From positions 372,001 through 436,000 of the forward strand of contig NZ_ATXJ01000001.1 in the NCBI RefSeq assembly GCF_000421625.1: a DNA stretch of 64,000 nucleotides, given 5' to 3'. Under the pieces are notes generated by a model, which worked only from the letters and a program-made list of their open reading frames with translations, was not told where the DNA came from and did no database searches. The position numbers and the translations under genes were made by a program. Below are positions 1-7,712 of the stretch, one piece after another. Source of the stretch: Thermus islandicus DSM 21543. GTDB taxonomy: Bacteria > Deinococcota > Deinococci > Deinococcales > Thermaceae. Numbering within the stretch: position 1 is the stretch's first letter; each line of letters starts with the position of its first letter.

Positions 1-755
1 CGCTCCACATAGTCCTGGCAGACCTGGTGGCCGAGGCCCCGGCTTCCCGTGTGGATGAGGACCGTGATCTGGCCCCTGAAGAGGCCAAAGGCCCGGGCGG
101 CCTCCTCGTGGTAGACCTCGTCCACGTATTGCACCTCCAGGAAGTGGTTGCCGCTCCCCAGGGTGCCGATCTGGGGGGCCCCCCGCTCAAAGGCCCTTTC
201 CGAGACCTTGTCGGGGTTGGCCCAGGGGAGGCGGCCCTCGGACTCAATGAAGCGCAGATCCTCGGGGTCGCCAAAGCCCCGCCGCACAAGCCAGGAGGCC
301 CCCTCCTTGAGGATCTCCTTGAGCTCCTTCTTGCTGAAGCGCACGTCCCGCCGTTCGCTCCCCACCCCGGAGGGTACCAGGCGGTACAGGGCGTCGGCGA
401 GCTCCCGCTGGCGGGGAAGGAGGTCCTCCAGGGCGAGGTGGGAGGCGAGGAGGCGGACCCCGCAGTTTATATCAAAACCGACTCCGCCCGGGCTCACCAC
501 CCCGCCCTCCTCCGGGTCAAAGGCCGCCACCCCTCCGATGGGGAAGCCGTAGCCCCAGTGGATGTCGGGCATGGCCAAGGCGGGCTCCACGATGCCGGGG
601 AGGGTGGCCACGTTCATGAGCTGTTGCAAGGAGGCGTAGCCCTCGGCCTCGAGGTCTTTAAGGATCTCCTCCGAGGCGAAGAAGACCGCATCCACCCGCA
701 TCTTCCCCTGGCGGGGGATGCGGTAGGTGAAAGGGGCGATCCTCTCCAAGCGCAT
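1..755 (-). CDS. rtcB: RtcB-type RNA ligase, N-terminal part (cut by window edge)
   Basis: RtcB is the GTP- and Mn2+-dependent 3'-phosphate RNA ligase used for tRNA splicing or RNA repair. About 251 residues are visible and the C-terminus lies outside the window. The reverse strand encodes the family blocks in order: MPDIHWGYGFPIGG, GGVGFDINCGVR (the Cys is a metal ligand in RtcB), GSGNHFLEVQ and HTGSRGLGHQ. The ATG at 755 has a GGAGG-type ribosome binding site seven bases upstream. A canonical promoter and a hairpin-containing leader precede it (see separate entries). It is divergent from the PP2C gene. Identification is secure; the role in tRNA splicing versus RNA repair is not decided by sequence. 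Confidence 0.95.
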   Translation of the reverse strand, partial: MRLERIAPFTYRIPRQGKMRVDAVFFASEEILKDLEAEGYASLQQLMNVATLPGIVEPALAMPDIHWGYGFPIGGVAAFDPEEGGVVSPGGVGFDINCGVRLLASHLALEDLLPRQRELADALYRLVPSGVGSERRDVRFSKKELKEILKEGASWLVRRGFGDPEDLRFIESEGRLPWANPDKVSERAFERGAPQIGTLGSGNHFLEVQYVDEVYHEEAARAFGLFRGQITVLIHTGSRGLGHQVCQDYVE

Positions 756-767
756 GGCACCCTCCAA

Positions 768-798
768 AACAAAACCGCCCGGATTTCCGCCCGGGCTT
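768..798 (-). promoter_or_regulatory. Hairpin plus T-run in the rtcB leader (possible attenuator)
   Basis: In the rtcB leader the arms GCCCGG and CCGGGC pair around an 8-nt loop and are followed by GG and the tract TTTTGTTTT. This has the layout of a short intrinsic terminator between promoter and start codon. The stem is only 6 bp, so the effect could also be on RNA stability. Confidence 0.4.
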
Positions 799-803
799 TC
801 CTC

Positions 804-832
804 ACTCTACCCCGGCAGGTGGTTTGCGTCAA
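804..832 (-). promoter_or_regulatory. Canonical promoter of rtcB
   Basis: On the minus strand a -35 TTGACG (827-832) and a -10 TAGAGT (804-809) are separated by exactly 17 bp. Transcription would start near 797, giving a leader of about 40 nt that contains a hairpin. Confidence 0.75.
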
Positions 833-863
833 GGCGGTGCACGTCTGAGCGCCGGGGATGGGG

Positions 864-869
864 TAAAAT
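864..869 (+). promoter_or_regulatory. -10 box of the PP2C gene (leaderless)
   Basis: TAAAAT ends 6 bases before the GTG at 876. No TTGACA-like -35 is visible at the usual distance. Confidence 0.55.
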
Positions 870-875
870 TCCCCC

Positions 876-1799
876 GTGCCCGGCCTAGGCTTCGCCCTGG
901 AGACCCACCCCGGCCTAAGGCGCCCCAAGAACGAGGACGCCGTGGGCCACCTCCTCACCCCCTGGGGAGGGATCTTCGTGGTGGCGGACGGCATGGGGGG
1001 GCACCGCACGGGAGAGGTGGCCTCCCGGCTCGCCGTGGAGACCATCCTGGGGTACCTCAAGGAGGCCGAACCCTCCCCGAAAGCCCTCCTGGAAGCCTTT
1101 GAGCGGGCCAACGCCCGCATCTACCAAGAGGCCCAGCGCCCCGAGAACCGGGGCATGGGGACCACGGCCACCTGCCTCCTCCTGGACCTCCCCTACGCCC
1201 TCATCGCCCACGTGGGGGACTCGAGGGCCTACCTTCTCCGGGGGGAGGAGTTCGTCCTCCTTACCGAGGACCACTCCTGGGTGGCGGAGAGGGTGCGCCA
1301 GGGCCTTCTTACCCTCGAGGAGGCCAGGACCCACCGCTGGCGCAACGTGATCACCAACGCCCTGGGTTCCTTCCCCCAGGCCCGGGTGGACCTCCTGGGC
1401 CTCAAGCTCACCCCCGAGGACACCTTCCTCCTCTGCACCGACGGGCTTTCTGGGGTTCTGGAGGACCGCACCCTGAGGGAGGTGCTGCGGAACTTCCCCC
1501 CCGAGGAGGCGGCCAGGAGGCTCGTGGAGCTGGCCAACGAGTGGGGCGGCCCCGACAACGTGAGCCTGGCCGTGGTCCGCCTTCCCCGGGACCTGCCCAA
1601 GGGCACCCGGCCCTATGCCCTGCCCCTGGAGGCCGCAGGGGGAGCCCCGGTGCGCCTCAAGCTTGGGGAGGAGCCCGAGGCCCTCCCCACCCAGGTGTTG
1701 GAGGGGCGCCCCCGGGTGGGTTGGCGGGATGTCCTCCTTATCCTCCTTTGGATCGTGGTGGTGGGGTATATCCTGATGGGCTACTTCAAGAGGCCCTGA
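876..1799 (+). CDS. PP2C-type Ser/Thr protein phosphatase with C-terminal membrane anchor
   Basis: 307 residues. The PP2C metal-dependent phosphatase motifs are in order: RRPKNEDA near residue 15, VADGMGGH around 36-43 (metal-binding Asp38), GTTATCLLL, HVGDSRAYLLR, LTEDHSWV, LCTDGLSG and GPDNVSLAVV. After a linker the last 25 residues form one membrane helix with basic end (ILLWIVVVGYILMGYFKRP), so the catalytic domain is probably tethered to the inner face of the membrane. Bacterial members reverse Hanks-type kinase phosphorylation; no kinase gene is visible here. The GTG start lies 6 bases after a TAAAAT -10 box, so the message is probably leaderless. ndk follows after 21 bp. Confidence 0.93.
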   Translation: MPGLGFALETHPGLRRPKNEDAVGHLLTPWGGIFVVADGMGGHRTGEVASRLAVETILGYLKEAEPSPKALLEAFERANARIYQEAQRPENRGMGTTATCLLLDLPYALIAHVGDSRAYLLRGEEFVLLTEDHSWVAERVRQGLLTLEEARTHRWRNVITNALGSFPQARVDLLGLKLTPEDTFLLCTDGLSGVLEDRTLREVLRNFPPEEAARRLVELANEWGGPDNVSLAVVRLPRDLPKGTRPYALPLEAAGGAPVRLKLGEEPEALPTQVLEGRPRVGWRDVLLILLWIVVVGYILMGYFKRP

Positions 1800-1820
1800 T
1801 CCTGCTAGACTCCTAGGGGT

Positions 1821-2234
1821 ATGGAGCGCACCTTCGTCATGGTGAAGCCGGACGGCTTTCGGCGTGGCCTGGTGGGGGAGATCCTGGCCCGCTTTGAGCG
1901 CAAGGGCTTCCGCATCCTGGCCCTGAAGGCCTTGAGGATCCCCCGGGAACTTGCGGAAAGGCACTACGCGGAGCACTGGGAAAAGCCCTTCTTCGGCTCC
2001 CTCGTGGCCTTCATCACCTCGGGGCCGGTGGTGGCCCTGGTCCTGGAGGGTCCGGGGGCGGTGGCTGAGGTGCGGAAGATGGTGGGGGCCACCCACCCCA
2101 AGGACGCCTTGCCCGGCACCATCCGGGGGGACTACGCCACCACCATAGACGAGAACGTGATCCACGCCTCGGCGAGCCTGGAGGACGCACAGAGGGAGAT
2201 CGCCCTCTTCTTCCGCCCGGAGGAGCTGCTTTAA
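1821..2234 (+). CDS. ndk: Nucleoside diphosphate kinase
   Basis: 137 residues, the usual length for a bacterial NDK. It transfers the gamma phosphate from NTPs to NDPs through a phosphohistidine. The N-terminus is [12 protein letters not shown], the active-site block is NVIHASAS with the catalytic His at about residue 115, and the Kpn-loop region is present. It follows the PP2C gene by 21 bp in the same direction and may be co-transcribed; a TAGACT at 1806-1811 could also give its own start. The ATG at 1821 is preceded by AGGGG. Identification is secure. Confidence 0.97.
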   Translation: MERTFVMVKPDGFRRGLVGEILARFERKGFRILALKALRIPRELAERHYAEHWEKPFFGSLVAFITSGPVVALVLEGPGAVAEVRKMVGATHPKDALPGTIRGDYATTIDENVIHASASLEDAQREIALFFRPEELL

Positions 2235-2243
2235 TACCACCCC

Positions 2244-2263
2244 ATGCGGGCTTGGGGCCGCAT
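2244..2263. other. Hairpin downstream of ndk
   Basis: ATGCGG and CCGCAT form a perfect 6-bp stem just after the ndk stop codon. There is no T-run, so it may protect the 3' end rather than terminate. The rest of 2264-2331 shows no gene. Confidence 0.35.
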
Positions 2264-2331
2264 AGGGGCCCCGGTAGAAAGTCCCTGCGAGGTTTAGCTT
2301 AGGAGGGCAGGAATCAAAAGCAAAATAAGTA

Positions 2332-2358
2332 CCCCACCGCGGCTTTTCTGCGGTGGGG
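2332..2358 (-). terminator. Intrinsic terminator of the NYN gene
   Basis: On the minus strand a perfect 9-bp stem CCCCACCGC/GCGGTGGGG is followed by the U-rich tract TACTTATTTTGCTTTT. It lies about 70 bases past the NYN stop codon. Its arms repeat those of a hairpin in the NYN 5' leader (3033-3056). Confidence 0.7.
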
Positions 2359-2425
2359 GCCCAAAAGGGGCCTCCTTACAGCCCTAGTTTGGCCCTCCCA
2401 TGTTGCGAAACCCACGCGCGGACCC

Positions 2426-2968
2426 TTATTCCCCCTCGGCCGCTTGGGGCGGGGCCGGGGCCCGGAGGCGCTCCCAGGGGAAGTCGTCCAGGGGGTAGAA
2501 GCGGTCCGCCTGCTGGGCCAGGCGGTGGGAGGAAAGGGCGTTGAAGGTGGTGTTCTCCACCTGCTTCCCCATGTCCTGCACCACCCGTACCACCTCGGCG
2601 AAGTCCCCGTCCCCCGAAACCAGGACGGCCACGTCGTAGGCGTTGACAAAGGCGAGGCGGAGCATGTCAATGGCGATCTGGATGTCCACCCCTTTTTCCA
2701 CGAACCCGTCCGCCCGCCTCTCCAGCCTCCCCAGGCGTACGGCCACATAGGGTACCCGCTTCAGGTAGTTAAGGAAGCTCTGGTGGGCCTTGGCCGCGGG
2801 GTCTTCCGGGGGCAGGGGAGCGTTGTAGTAGTAGGCCCTCAGTAGCCTTCGGCCGGCGGTCAGGAGGGAGATGAACTCCACGAAGTTCAGCCGGTAGTCC
2901 GAGCCCAGGTGCTGCACCAACCCCTTGTAGAGGTTGGAGCCGTCGATAAATATGGCCACCCTTTCCAT
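2426..2968 (-). CDS. NYN (PIN-like, LabA/DUF88) domain protein, probable ribonuclease
   Basis: 180 residues. The N-terminus RVAIFIDGSNLYKGL carries the first acidic residue of the NYN/PIN-like fold. GVDIQIAIDMLRLA (middle) and VLVSGDGDFAEVVRVVQ carry the other conserved acidic residues, and the family's G-K-V-E-N type strand follows. The C-terminal 15 residues are proline-rich. NYN proteins are predicted or shown metal-dependent RNases; the substrate here is unknown. It stands alone between convergent ndk and the folP-folB operon. Its mRNA has a structured leader of about 118 nt with two hairpins and a terminator with matching arms, which is unusual for this compact genome. Confidence 0.85.
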   Translation of the reverse strand: MERVAIFIDGSNLYKGLVQHLGSDYRLNFVEFISLLTAGRRLLRAYYYNAPLPPEDPAAKAHQSFLNYLKRVPYVAVRLGRLERRADGFVEKGVDIQIAIDMLRLAFVNAYDVAVLVSGDGDFAEVVRVVQDMGKQVENTTFNALSSHRLAQQADRFYPLDDFPWERLRAPAPPQAAEGE

Positions 2969-3032
2969 ACCGAGCCCGCCCCTTTCCGGGCACCCTCAGT
3001 GTAGCCCAAGAGGATGAGACCGTTTATAGCCC

Positions 3033-3087
3033 ACCGCTCCTTTGAGCGGTGGGGAGCGAATATCACCCTATTTCGCCCTTTCGGGCG
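3033..3087 (-). promoter_or_regulatory. Two hairpins in the NYN 5' leader
   Basis: As RNA from the minus strand, CGCCC-GAAA-GGGCG (3074-3087) is a stem capped by a GNRA tetraloop at the predicted 5' end. CCCACCGCTC-AAAG-GAGCGGTGGG (3033-3056) is a perfect 10-bp stem. The second stem shares CCCACCGC/GCGGTGGG with the 3' terminator of the same gene. Confidence 0.6.
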
Positions 3088-3092
3088 GGGTT

Positions 3093-3121
3093 ATGCTAAC
3101 ACGAGTCCTCCATGAGTGCAA
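3093..3121 (-). promoter_or_regulatory. Promoter of the NYN gene
   Basis: Minus strand: -35 TTGCAC (3116-3121), 17-bp spacer, -10 TAGCAT (3093-3098). Transcription would start near 3086. A weaker second -10 candidate, TACACT at 2998-3003, lies closer to the gene. Confidence 0.55.
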
Positions 3122-3136
3122 GATGAGCAGAAGAAA

Positions 3137-3150
3137 GCTCCTCTAGGAGC
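3137..3150 (-). terminator. Terminator of the folP-folB operon
   Basis: Minus strand: GCTCC-TAGA-GGAGC followed by TTTCTTCT. It begins inside the last codons of folB and uses the stop-codon region as its loop. Confidence 0.55.
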
Positions 3151-3499
3151 GAGATCTGCGCGTTTCCGCGTACACGTCGCGGAAGACCCCGGGGATGGGG
3201 GCATGGGGCTTGTGCACCCTCACCCGTACCCCCTCTAGCCGGGGAAAGGCCTGGAGGAGGGTTTGGGCCAGGTGGTCCGCCAGGGCCTCTATGAGGTAAA
3301 AGCGGCGGTGGCGCACCGCCTCCTCCACCAAGGCGTAGACCCGGGCGTAGTCCACGGTCTCCTCGAGGCGGTCCCCCTTGCCCTCAAAGGCCACCTCCAG
3401 CCAGAGGTCCACCACAAACCGGGCCCCGAGCTCCCCCTCCTCGGGCCTCACCCCGTGCCGCCCGTAGAACTCCAGGCCCAGAAGGGCGATCTCCCCCAT
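3143..3499 (-). CDS. folB: Dihydroneopterin aldolase
   Basis: 118 residues from the ATG at 3499, typical for FolB, which converts dihydroneopterin to 6-hydroxymethyl-dihydropterin and glycolaldehyde in folate synthesis. The sequence begins MGEIALLGLEFYGRHGV and contains DYARVYALVEE, then LIEALADHLAQTLL, then VRVRVHKPHAPIPG with the family's conserved Lys. A longer in-frame start 8 codons upstream would lie inside folP and is unlikely. The start codon is 2 bases after the folP stop (TAAGGATG), and GGGGG within the end of folP can act as ribosome binding site, so the two genes are translationally linked. Confidence 0.93.
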   Translation of the reverse strand: MGEIALLGLEFYGRHGVRPEEGELGARFVVDLWLEVAFEGKGDRLEETVDYARVYALVEEAVRHRRFYLIEALADHLAQTLLQAFPRLEGVRVRVHKPHAPIPGVFRDVYAETRRSRS

Positions 3500-3501
3500 C
3501 C

Positions 3502-4320
3502 TTACCCCCAGAGGGCGGTCCACACGGCCAGGGCCTCCCGGTGGGCCCTCACGTCGTGGACGCGGAGAATCCGCGCCCCCTTGAGGACGGCGTAGAGGTG
3601 GGCGGCCACCGATCCGAAGACCCGTTTCCCGGGTTCCTCCACCCCGGTGAGCTCCCCGATGGTGCGCTTGCGGGAAAGCCCCACCAGAACGGGGTGGCCT
3701 AGGGCCGCGATCTCCTCCAGGCGCTTTAGGAGGGCGAGGTTGTGCTCCAGGAGCTTGCCAAAGCCGAAGCCGGGGTCCAGGAGCACCTGGGGCACCCCGG
3801 CCTTCAGGGCCCGTTCCGCCTGGGCCTGGAGGAAGGCCTTCACCTCCGCCACCACGTCCCCGTAGCGGGCGTGGGCCATCATGGCCCTGGGGTCGGGGAC
3901 GGGCATGTGCATGACCACCGCCGCCACCCCGTAGCGGGCGGCCAGGGCCACCATGCGCTCGTCCCGGAGGCCCGTGACGTCGTTGAGGAGGTGGGCCCCG
4001 AGCCTTAAGGCCTCCTCCGCCACCTCCGGCTTCCTCGTGTCCACGGAGACGGGCACGCCCAGGGGGAGGACGGCCTCGAGGACCGGGAGGAGCCTACGCT
4101 TTTCCTCCTCGGGGGGAACGGGATCGGCCCCAGGCCGGGTGGACTCGGCCCCCAGGTCCAAAAGGTCCGCTCCCTCGGCCACCATCTCCCGGGCCCGCGC
4201 CAGGGCCTTCTCCGGGTCCAGGTAGAGGCCGCCATCCGAGAAGGAGTCCGGGGTGAGGTTGAGGATCCCCATGATCCTGGGCCGGGAGAGGTCCAGGGCG
4301 CGGTCGCGCAGCCACAGCAC
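3502..4320 (-). CDS. folP: Dihydropteroate synthase
   Basis: 272 residues from the GTG at 4320. It condenses p-aminobenzoate with hydroxymethyl-dihydropterin pyrophosphate and is the sulfonamide target. Motifs: MGILNLTPDSFSDGG, LDLGAESTRPGA, VSVDTRKPEVAEEAL, LLNDVTGL, LLDPGFGFGK (pterin site), VGLSRKR, and LRVHDVRAHREAL at the end. The start is chosen because a perfect TATAAT ends 7 bases before this GTG and the extra codons further upstream would lie ahead of the promoter, so the mRNA is leaderless. folB follows at 2 bp. Confidence 0.94.
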   Translation of the reverse strand: MLWLRDRALDLSRPRIMGILNLTPDSFSDGGLYLDPEKALARAREMVAEGADLLDLGAESTRPGADPVPPEEEKRRLLPVLEAVLPLGVPVSVDTRKPEVAEEALRLGAHLLNDVTGLRDERMVALAARYGVAAVVMHMPVPDPRAMMAHARYGDVVAEVKAFLQAQAERALKAGVPQVLLDPGFGFGKLLEHNLALLKRLEEIAALGHPVLVGLSRKRTIGELTGVEEPGKRVFGSVAAHLYAVLKGARILRVHDVRAHREALAVWTALWG

Positions 4321-4327
4321 GCCTTGG

Positions 4328-4333
4328 ATTATA
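4328..4333 (-). promoter_or_regulatory. TATAAT -10 box of folP (leaderless)
   Basis: Consensus TATAAT on the minus strand, 7 bases before the GTG start at 4320. No good -35. Confidence 0.7.
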
Positions 4334-4375
4334 GCGGCCCCGGCCCTCCGGGTGGTGCCCAAGGCCGCGGTCTGG

Positions 4376-4381
4376 TAGGCT
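4376..4381 (+). promoter_or_regulatory. -10 box TAGGCT of the MFS gene (leaderless)
   Basis: TAGGCT ends 7 bases before the ATG at 4389, divergent from the folP promoter. Confidence 0.5.
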
Positions 4382-4388
4382 TGGGGCC

Positions 4389-5597
4389 ATGCGGCATAGG
4401 CCCGGGTGGTTCCTCCGCCTTTCCGCCTACTGGTGCGCCACCAGCTTCAAGTGGTTTCTGGTCCTTCTGGTGATCCTTCCCGCCAGGGTGGCCGAGCTCT
4501 CCCCTCCCGAGGAGAAGGCCTCGAGGCTCGGCTTCCTCTTCGGCCTGGGGGCGGTGATGGCCATCCTGGGCCCGCCCCTCACGGGCTACCTTTCGGACCG
4601 CCTGGGGCGTAGGCGGCCCTTCCTGCTTTGGGGAAGCCTCCTCACCGCCTTGGCCCTCCTCCTCCTGGTGCACGCCCCGAGCTACGCCCTCCTCCTCCTC
4701 GCCTACCTCCTCCTGCAGGTGGCAGACGACTTGGCCACCGGGCCCTACGCCGCCCTCATCCCCGACCTCGTGCCCCGGGGGGAAAGGGGTACCGCTTCGG
4801 GGTACATGGGGTTCCTCCAGGTCCTGGGGCAGCTCCTTGGGGGTGGGGTGGGCTTTCTCCTGCCCCTCCCCTCCCAGGCCTACCTGGCGGCCCTCTTCAA
4901 CCTTCTGGGGGCCGCCCTCACCCTTCCCCTGGTGCCGGACCGGACGCCCAGCCGGCGCACCGTGCCCTTCCTCCCCGCCATGGCCGCCCCCTGGCGGGAC
5001 CGGGACTTCCTCCTGGTCTACCTCACCCGCTTCCTGGTGATGCTGGGCTTTTACCTGGCCCAGACCTACCTACAATACTTCCTGGCCGATGTGGTGCGGG
5101 TCTTTGGGGCCCTGGGGCGCACCCTCGCCGAGGCGCCCTTCCAGGCGGTGGCCCTGCTCGGCCTCCTCATCTCCTTGGGGGCGGCCCTGGCCAGCGTGCC
5201 CGCGGGCCGGGCCTCGGACCGTCTGGGCCGGAAGCCTTTCATCTACCTCTCGGGGGCGGGCCTTGCCCTCCTTATGCCCCTGGTCCTCCTCTTCCCCCGC
5301 TACGACGCCTTGCTCCTCCTTTCCCTTGGCTTCGGCCTCTTCTACGGGGTCTACCTGGCGGTGGACTGGGCCCTGGTGGCCGATGTCCTTAAGGATCCGG
5401 AGACCCACGCCACGGACATGGGCCTCTGGCAGACGGCCATCGTGGTGCCCCAGGTCCTCGCTGGGGCCTTCGGCAGACCCTTGGACCTCCTGAACGCCCG
5501 GGGGGAGGGCTTGGGGTACCTGGTGCTCTTCCTTTTGGCTGGGGCCTTCTTCCTCCTCGGGGCCTTCGGGGTGGCCGGGATCCGCCGGGCCCGTTAG
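4389..5597 (+). CDS. MFS transporter, 12-helix type
   Basis: 402 residues with about 12 hydrophobic helices. The MFS signature between helices 2 and 3 is LTGYLSDRLGRRRPFLL near residue 65, and the half-repeat in the second domain is ASDRLGRKPFIYL. DDLATGPYAALIPDLVPRGERGTASGYM resembles the sugar-cation symporter-like branch of MFS that also includes uncharacterised permeases. No substrate can be assigned. It is divergent from folP and followed by moaC after 39 bp; neither neighbour suggests a substrate. Confidence 0.85.
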   Translation: MRHRPGWFLRLSAYWCATSFKWFLVLLVILPARVAELSPPEEKASRLGFLFGLGAVMAILGPPLTGYLSDRLGRRRPFLLWGSLLTALALLLLVHAPSYALLLLAYLLLQVADDLATGPYAALIPDLVPRGERGTASGYMGFLQVLGQLLGGGVGFLLPLPSQAYLAALFNLLGAALTLPLVPDRTPSRRTVPFLPAMAAPWRDRDFLLVYLTRFLVMLGFYLAQTYLQYFLADVVRVFGALGRTLAEAPFQAVALLGLLISLGAALASVPAGRASDRLGRKPFIYLSGAGLALLMPLVLLFPRYDALLLLSLGFGLFYGVYLAVDWALVADVLKDPETHATDMGLWQTAIVVPQVLAGAFGRPLDLLNARGEGLGYLVLFLLAGAFFLLGAFGVAGIRRAR

Positions 5598-5624
5598 GCC
5601 CCGGCTTGGACCCCACCGCCCCCC

Positions 5625-5630
5625 TACACT
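5625..5630 (+). promoter_or_regulatory. -10 box TACACT of moaC (leaderless)
   Basis: TACACT ends 6 bases before the ATG at 5637. Confidence 0.55.
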
Positions 5631-5636
5631 GGAGCC

Positions 5637-6110
5637 ATGGACCTCAGCCACTTCAAGGACGGCAGGCCCCACATGGTGGACGTGACGGAAAAGCCCGCCA
5701 CCTACCGCACCGCCACCGCTGAAGCCTTCGTGGAGCTCACCGAGGAGGCCCTGGCCGCGTTGGAGGGGGGCGGGGTGGGGAAGGGGGACCCCCTGGCCGT
5801 GGCCCAGCTGGCCGGGATCCTGGCCGCCAAGAAGACCCCGGACCTCATCCCCCTCTGCCACCCCCTGCCCCTCACCGGGGTGGAGGTGAGGGTGGAACTC
5901 CAGCGGGAGGCAAGGCGGGTGCGGATAGAGGCGGTGGTGCGCACCAAGGCGGAGACCGGGGTGGAGATGGAGGCCCTCACCGCCTGCGCCGTGGCCGCCC
6001 TCACCGTGTACGACATGCTCAAGGCCGCTTCCAAGGGCCTCGTGATCTCCAGGGTCCAGCTCCTGGAGAAGACGGGGGGCAAAAGCGGCCCCTGGCGCCG
6101 CCCCGACTAG
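5637..6110 (+). CDS. moaC: Cyclic pyranopterin monophosphate synthase
   Basis: 157 residues, the normal MoaC length. It acts with MoaA in the first stage of molybdopterin synthesis. Visible motifs: [15 protein letters not shown] at the N-terminus, [19 protein letters not shown] (conserved active-site Lys and His), and [21 protein letters not shown] followed by KAASKGLVI. moaA is not in the window. The gene converges with fdhD, the stops overlapping by 4 bp (CTAG). Another molybdopterin gene lies at 52207. Confidence 0.97.
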   Translation: MDLSHFKDGRPHMVDVTEKPATYRTATAEAFVELTEEALAALEGGGVGKGDPLAVAQLAGILAAKKTPDLIPLCHPLPLTGVEVRVELQREARRVRIEAVVRTKAETGVEMEALTACAVAALTVYDMLKAASKGLVISRVQLLEKTGGKSGPWRRPD

Positions 6111-6880
6111 GGGCGCGGCCCTTCTTGGGGCCGGAGGCGCTCAAGGCCCGTGTAAACGTTCATCCGCTCCGGGCGCAGGAAACCCACCAGGGTGAGGCCG
6201 TAGGCCTGGGCCACCGCCACCGCTAGGCTCGAGGGGGCGGAGACGGCGCAAAAGACGGGGATACCCGCCGCCACCGCCTTGACCAAAAGCTCGTACCCGG
6301 CCCGGCCGCTCACCAGGAGGAGGTGGTCGTGGAGGGGGAGCTTCCCCTCGAGGAAGGCCCAGCCGATGAGCTTGTCCAGGGCGTTGTGACGGCCCACGTC
6401 CTCCCGGAGGGCGAGGAGGCGCCCTTCCCGGTCAAAGAGGGCGGCGGCGTGGAGGCCCCCGGTGGAGCGGAAGAGGCGCTCGGGCAGGGTGAGGAGGAGG
6501 GCGGGGAAACCCAGGCGGGCCGGGTCGGGAAGCTCCCCCCGGCCGCAGGCGCCGCAGGCGGCGCTGCGGAAAGGGGGGATCGGGTGGCGTAGGAAGATCT
6601 GCAGGACATTCCCCCGCTCCTCCGGGGGGAGGCTTCCGTCCGTGCAGGGGGCCATGGCCAGGATCTCCTTGGGGTCCCGAACCAGGCCCTCGGTGTAGAG
6701 GAAGCCCGCCGCCAGCTCAACGTCCTGCCCCGGGGTGCGGAGGATGACCCCGAGGGGGGCCACCTCCTCGCGGTAGCGGAGGCGGAGCTCCAGGGGGGCC
6801 TCAACCGCTACCTCGTCCAGGACCTCTCGCCACCCACCCCCCTCGAGGCGGGCCACCTGGACCCTGGCCTTTCCCCTCAT
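6107..6880 (-). CDS. fdhD: FdhD sulfurtransferase for formate dehydrogenase
   Basis: 257 residues from the ATG at 6880. FdhD moves sulfur from a cysteine desulfurase to the molybdenum cofactor of formate dehydrogenases. Motifs: [15 protein letters not shown], the Cys pair in [38 protein letters not shown], and [13 protein letters not shown]. The start codon overlaps (ATGA) the last stop of the upstream formate-dehydrogenase-like gene, which has decayed. fdhD itself is intact, so it may now serve another molybdoenzyme such as the oxidoreductase at 44374. A longer frame upstream merely runs into the pseudogene and is not part of FdhD. Confidence 0.95.
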   Translation of the reverse strand: MRGKARVQVARLEGGGWREVLDEVAVEAPLELRLRYREEVAPLGVILRTPGQDVELAAGFLYTEGLVRDPKEILAMAPCTDGSLPPEERGNVLQIFLRHPIPPFRSAACGACGRGELPDPARLGFPALLLTLPERLFRSTGGLHAAALFDREGRLLALREDVGRHNALDKLIGWAFLEGKLPLHDHLLLVSGRAGYELLVKAVAAGIPVFCAVSAPSSLAVAVAQAYGLTLVGFLRPERMNVYTGLERLRPQEGPRP

Positions 6881-7674
6881 GGCCGGAGAACGGGGGGGCT
6901 TTCGGTTTCGCCCCGACAGAGGCGGGCGAGGATCTCCTTGTAGGCGGGGATGTGGGCCAGGGGGGAGCGGGCCTTGGGGTCCACGAGGACGTTGCCCTCT
7001 CGCGGATCTCCGCGGTGGAGGCGAAGCGGAAGCGGTCCTTGAGCTCCGGGCGCGGGCGGAGGGCACGAAGTAGCGCGCCATCCCGGGCTCCCGGTAGGGG
7101 TTCACCACGTGGTTGGACCCCAGGGCCCGCACCGCCTTCTGCACCGCGTAGTAGGTCTCGTTGGGCGTGCCTCGTCTCGTAAGGTAGAAGAAGGCTCCGT
7201 CGGGGAGGTGGCGCCTCAGGTAGTCGGCGGCCAGCCCCAGGGCCTCGTCCCAGGACACCCGCCGGAAGCCCCGCTCCCCCTTCCGCCGGAGCATGGGGTA
7301 GGGGAGGCGGCCGAGGAGCCGGAGTTCCCGGCTCCGCCTGCCCTTGAGGGCCTCCACGTCCTCCAGGACCCTGGGGTCCAGGGGGGGCAGGGTGTTCAGG
7401 CGGAGGAGCCGCAGGCGCACGTTGCCGAGGTGGACCCCGTGGACGGTCCAGTCCTCCAGGCCCGAGGTCCCGAGGGCGCAGCCGTCGCAGACCCCGTCCC
7501 TAAGGATCCGCCAGGCGTAGCCCAGGCGGTCCCGGTTCTCCCAAAGGGCCCGGAAGATCTCCTGGAAGTTCTCCAGGTGGGTGAGGGGGAGGTGGCTCGC
7601 CTAGAGCTCGGGGGCCAGGCCCCGCCTGGGGGGCGGACATACCCTTTGGGCCAGCTGAAGAAGGGGTTAGGCAT
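6877..7674 (-). pseudogene. Decayed molybdopterin oxidoreductase (FdhF/YdeP-like)
   Basis: An intact member would have about 700-800 residues; only two ends remain. Reading from 7674: MPNPFFSWPKGYVRPP, then a frameshift in a C-run near 7630, an in-frame TAG near 7602, then ENFQEIFRALWENRDRLGYA, DGVCDGCALG, RRVSWDEALGLAADYL and NETYYAVQKAVRALGSN, all typical of the N-terminus of YdeP-like formate dehydrogenases. After GMARYFVPS the frame changes and jumps to a short tail (VLVDPKARSPLAHIPAYKE) ending in a stop that overlaps the fdhD start. The middle, some 500 residues including most of the cofactor domain, is missing. Assignment of the tail to the same gene is inferred from position. Confidence 0.8.
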
Positions 7675-7712
7675 CCCGTTCCTCCGGGGTGGGCTTTTCC
7701 CCCAGTATAGCC

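Noticed and set aside
915-2240. Long minus-strand ORF of 441 residues across the PP2C and ndk genes
   Set aside because: It is the mirror of two well-identified genes. In very GC-rich DNA the antisense frames stay open; its composition (many Gly, His, Pro, Gln) is that of a shadow.
2235-2331. Possible structured RNA, with GTAGAAAGTCCC-like sequence
   Set aside because: The short match is not enough for RNase P or another known RNA; no conserved core is present and the region fits leftover sequence between ndk and the NYN terminator.
6107-7420. One fused protein of FdhD with an N-terminal extension
   Set aside because: The N-terminal part is formate-dehydrogenase debris joined only because the frames happen to be open; FdhD starts at 6880.
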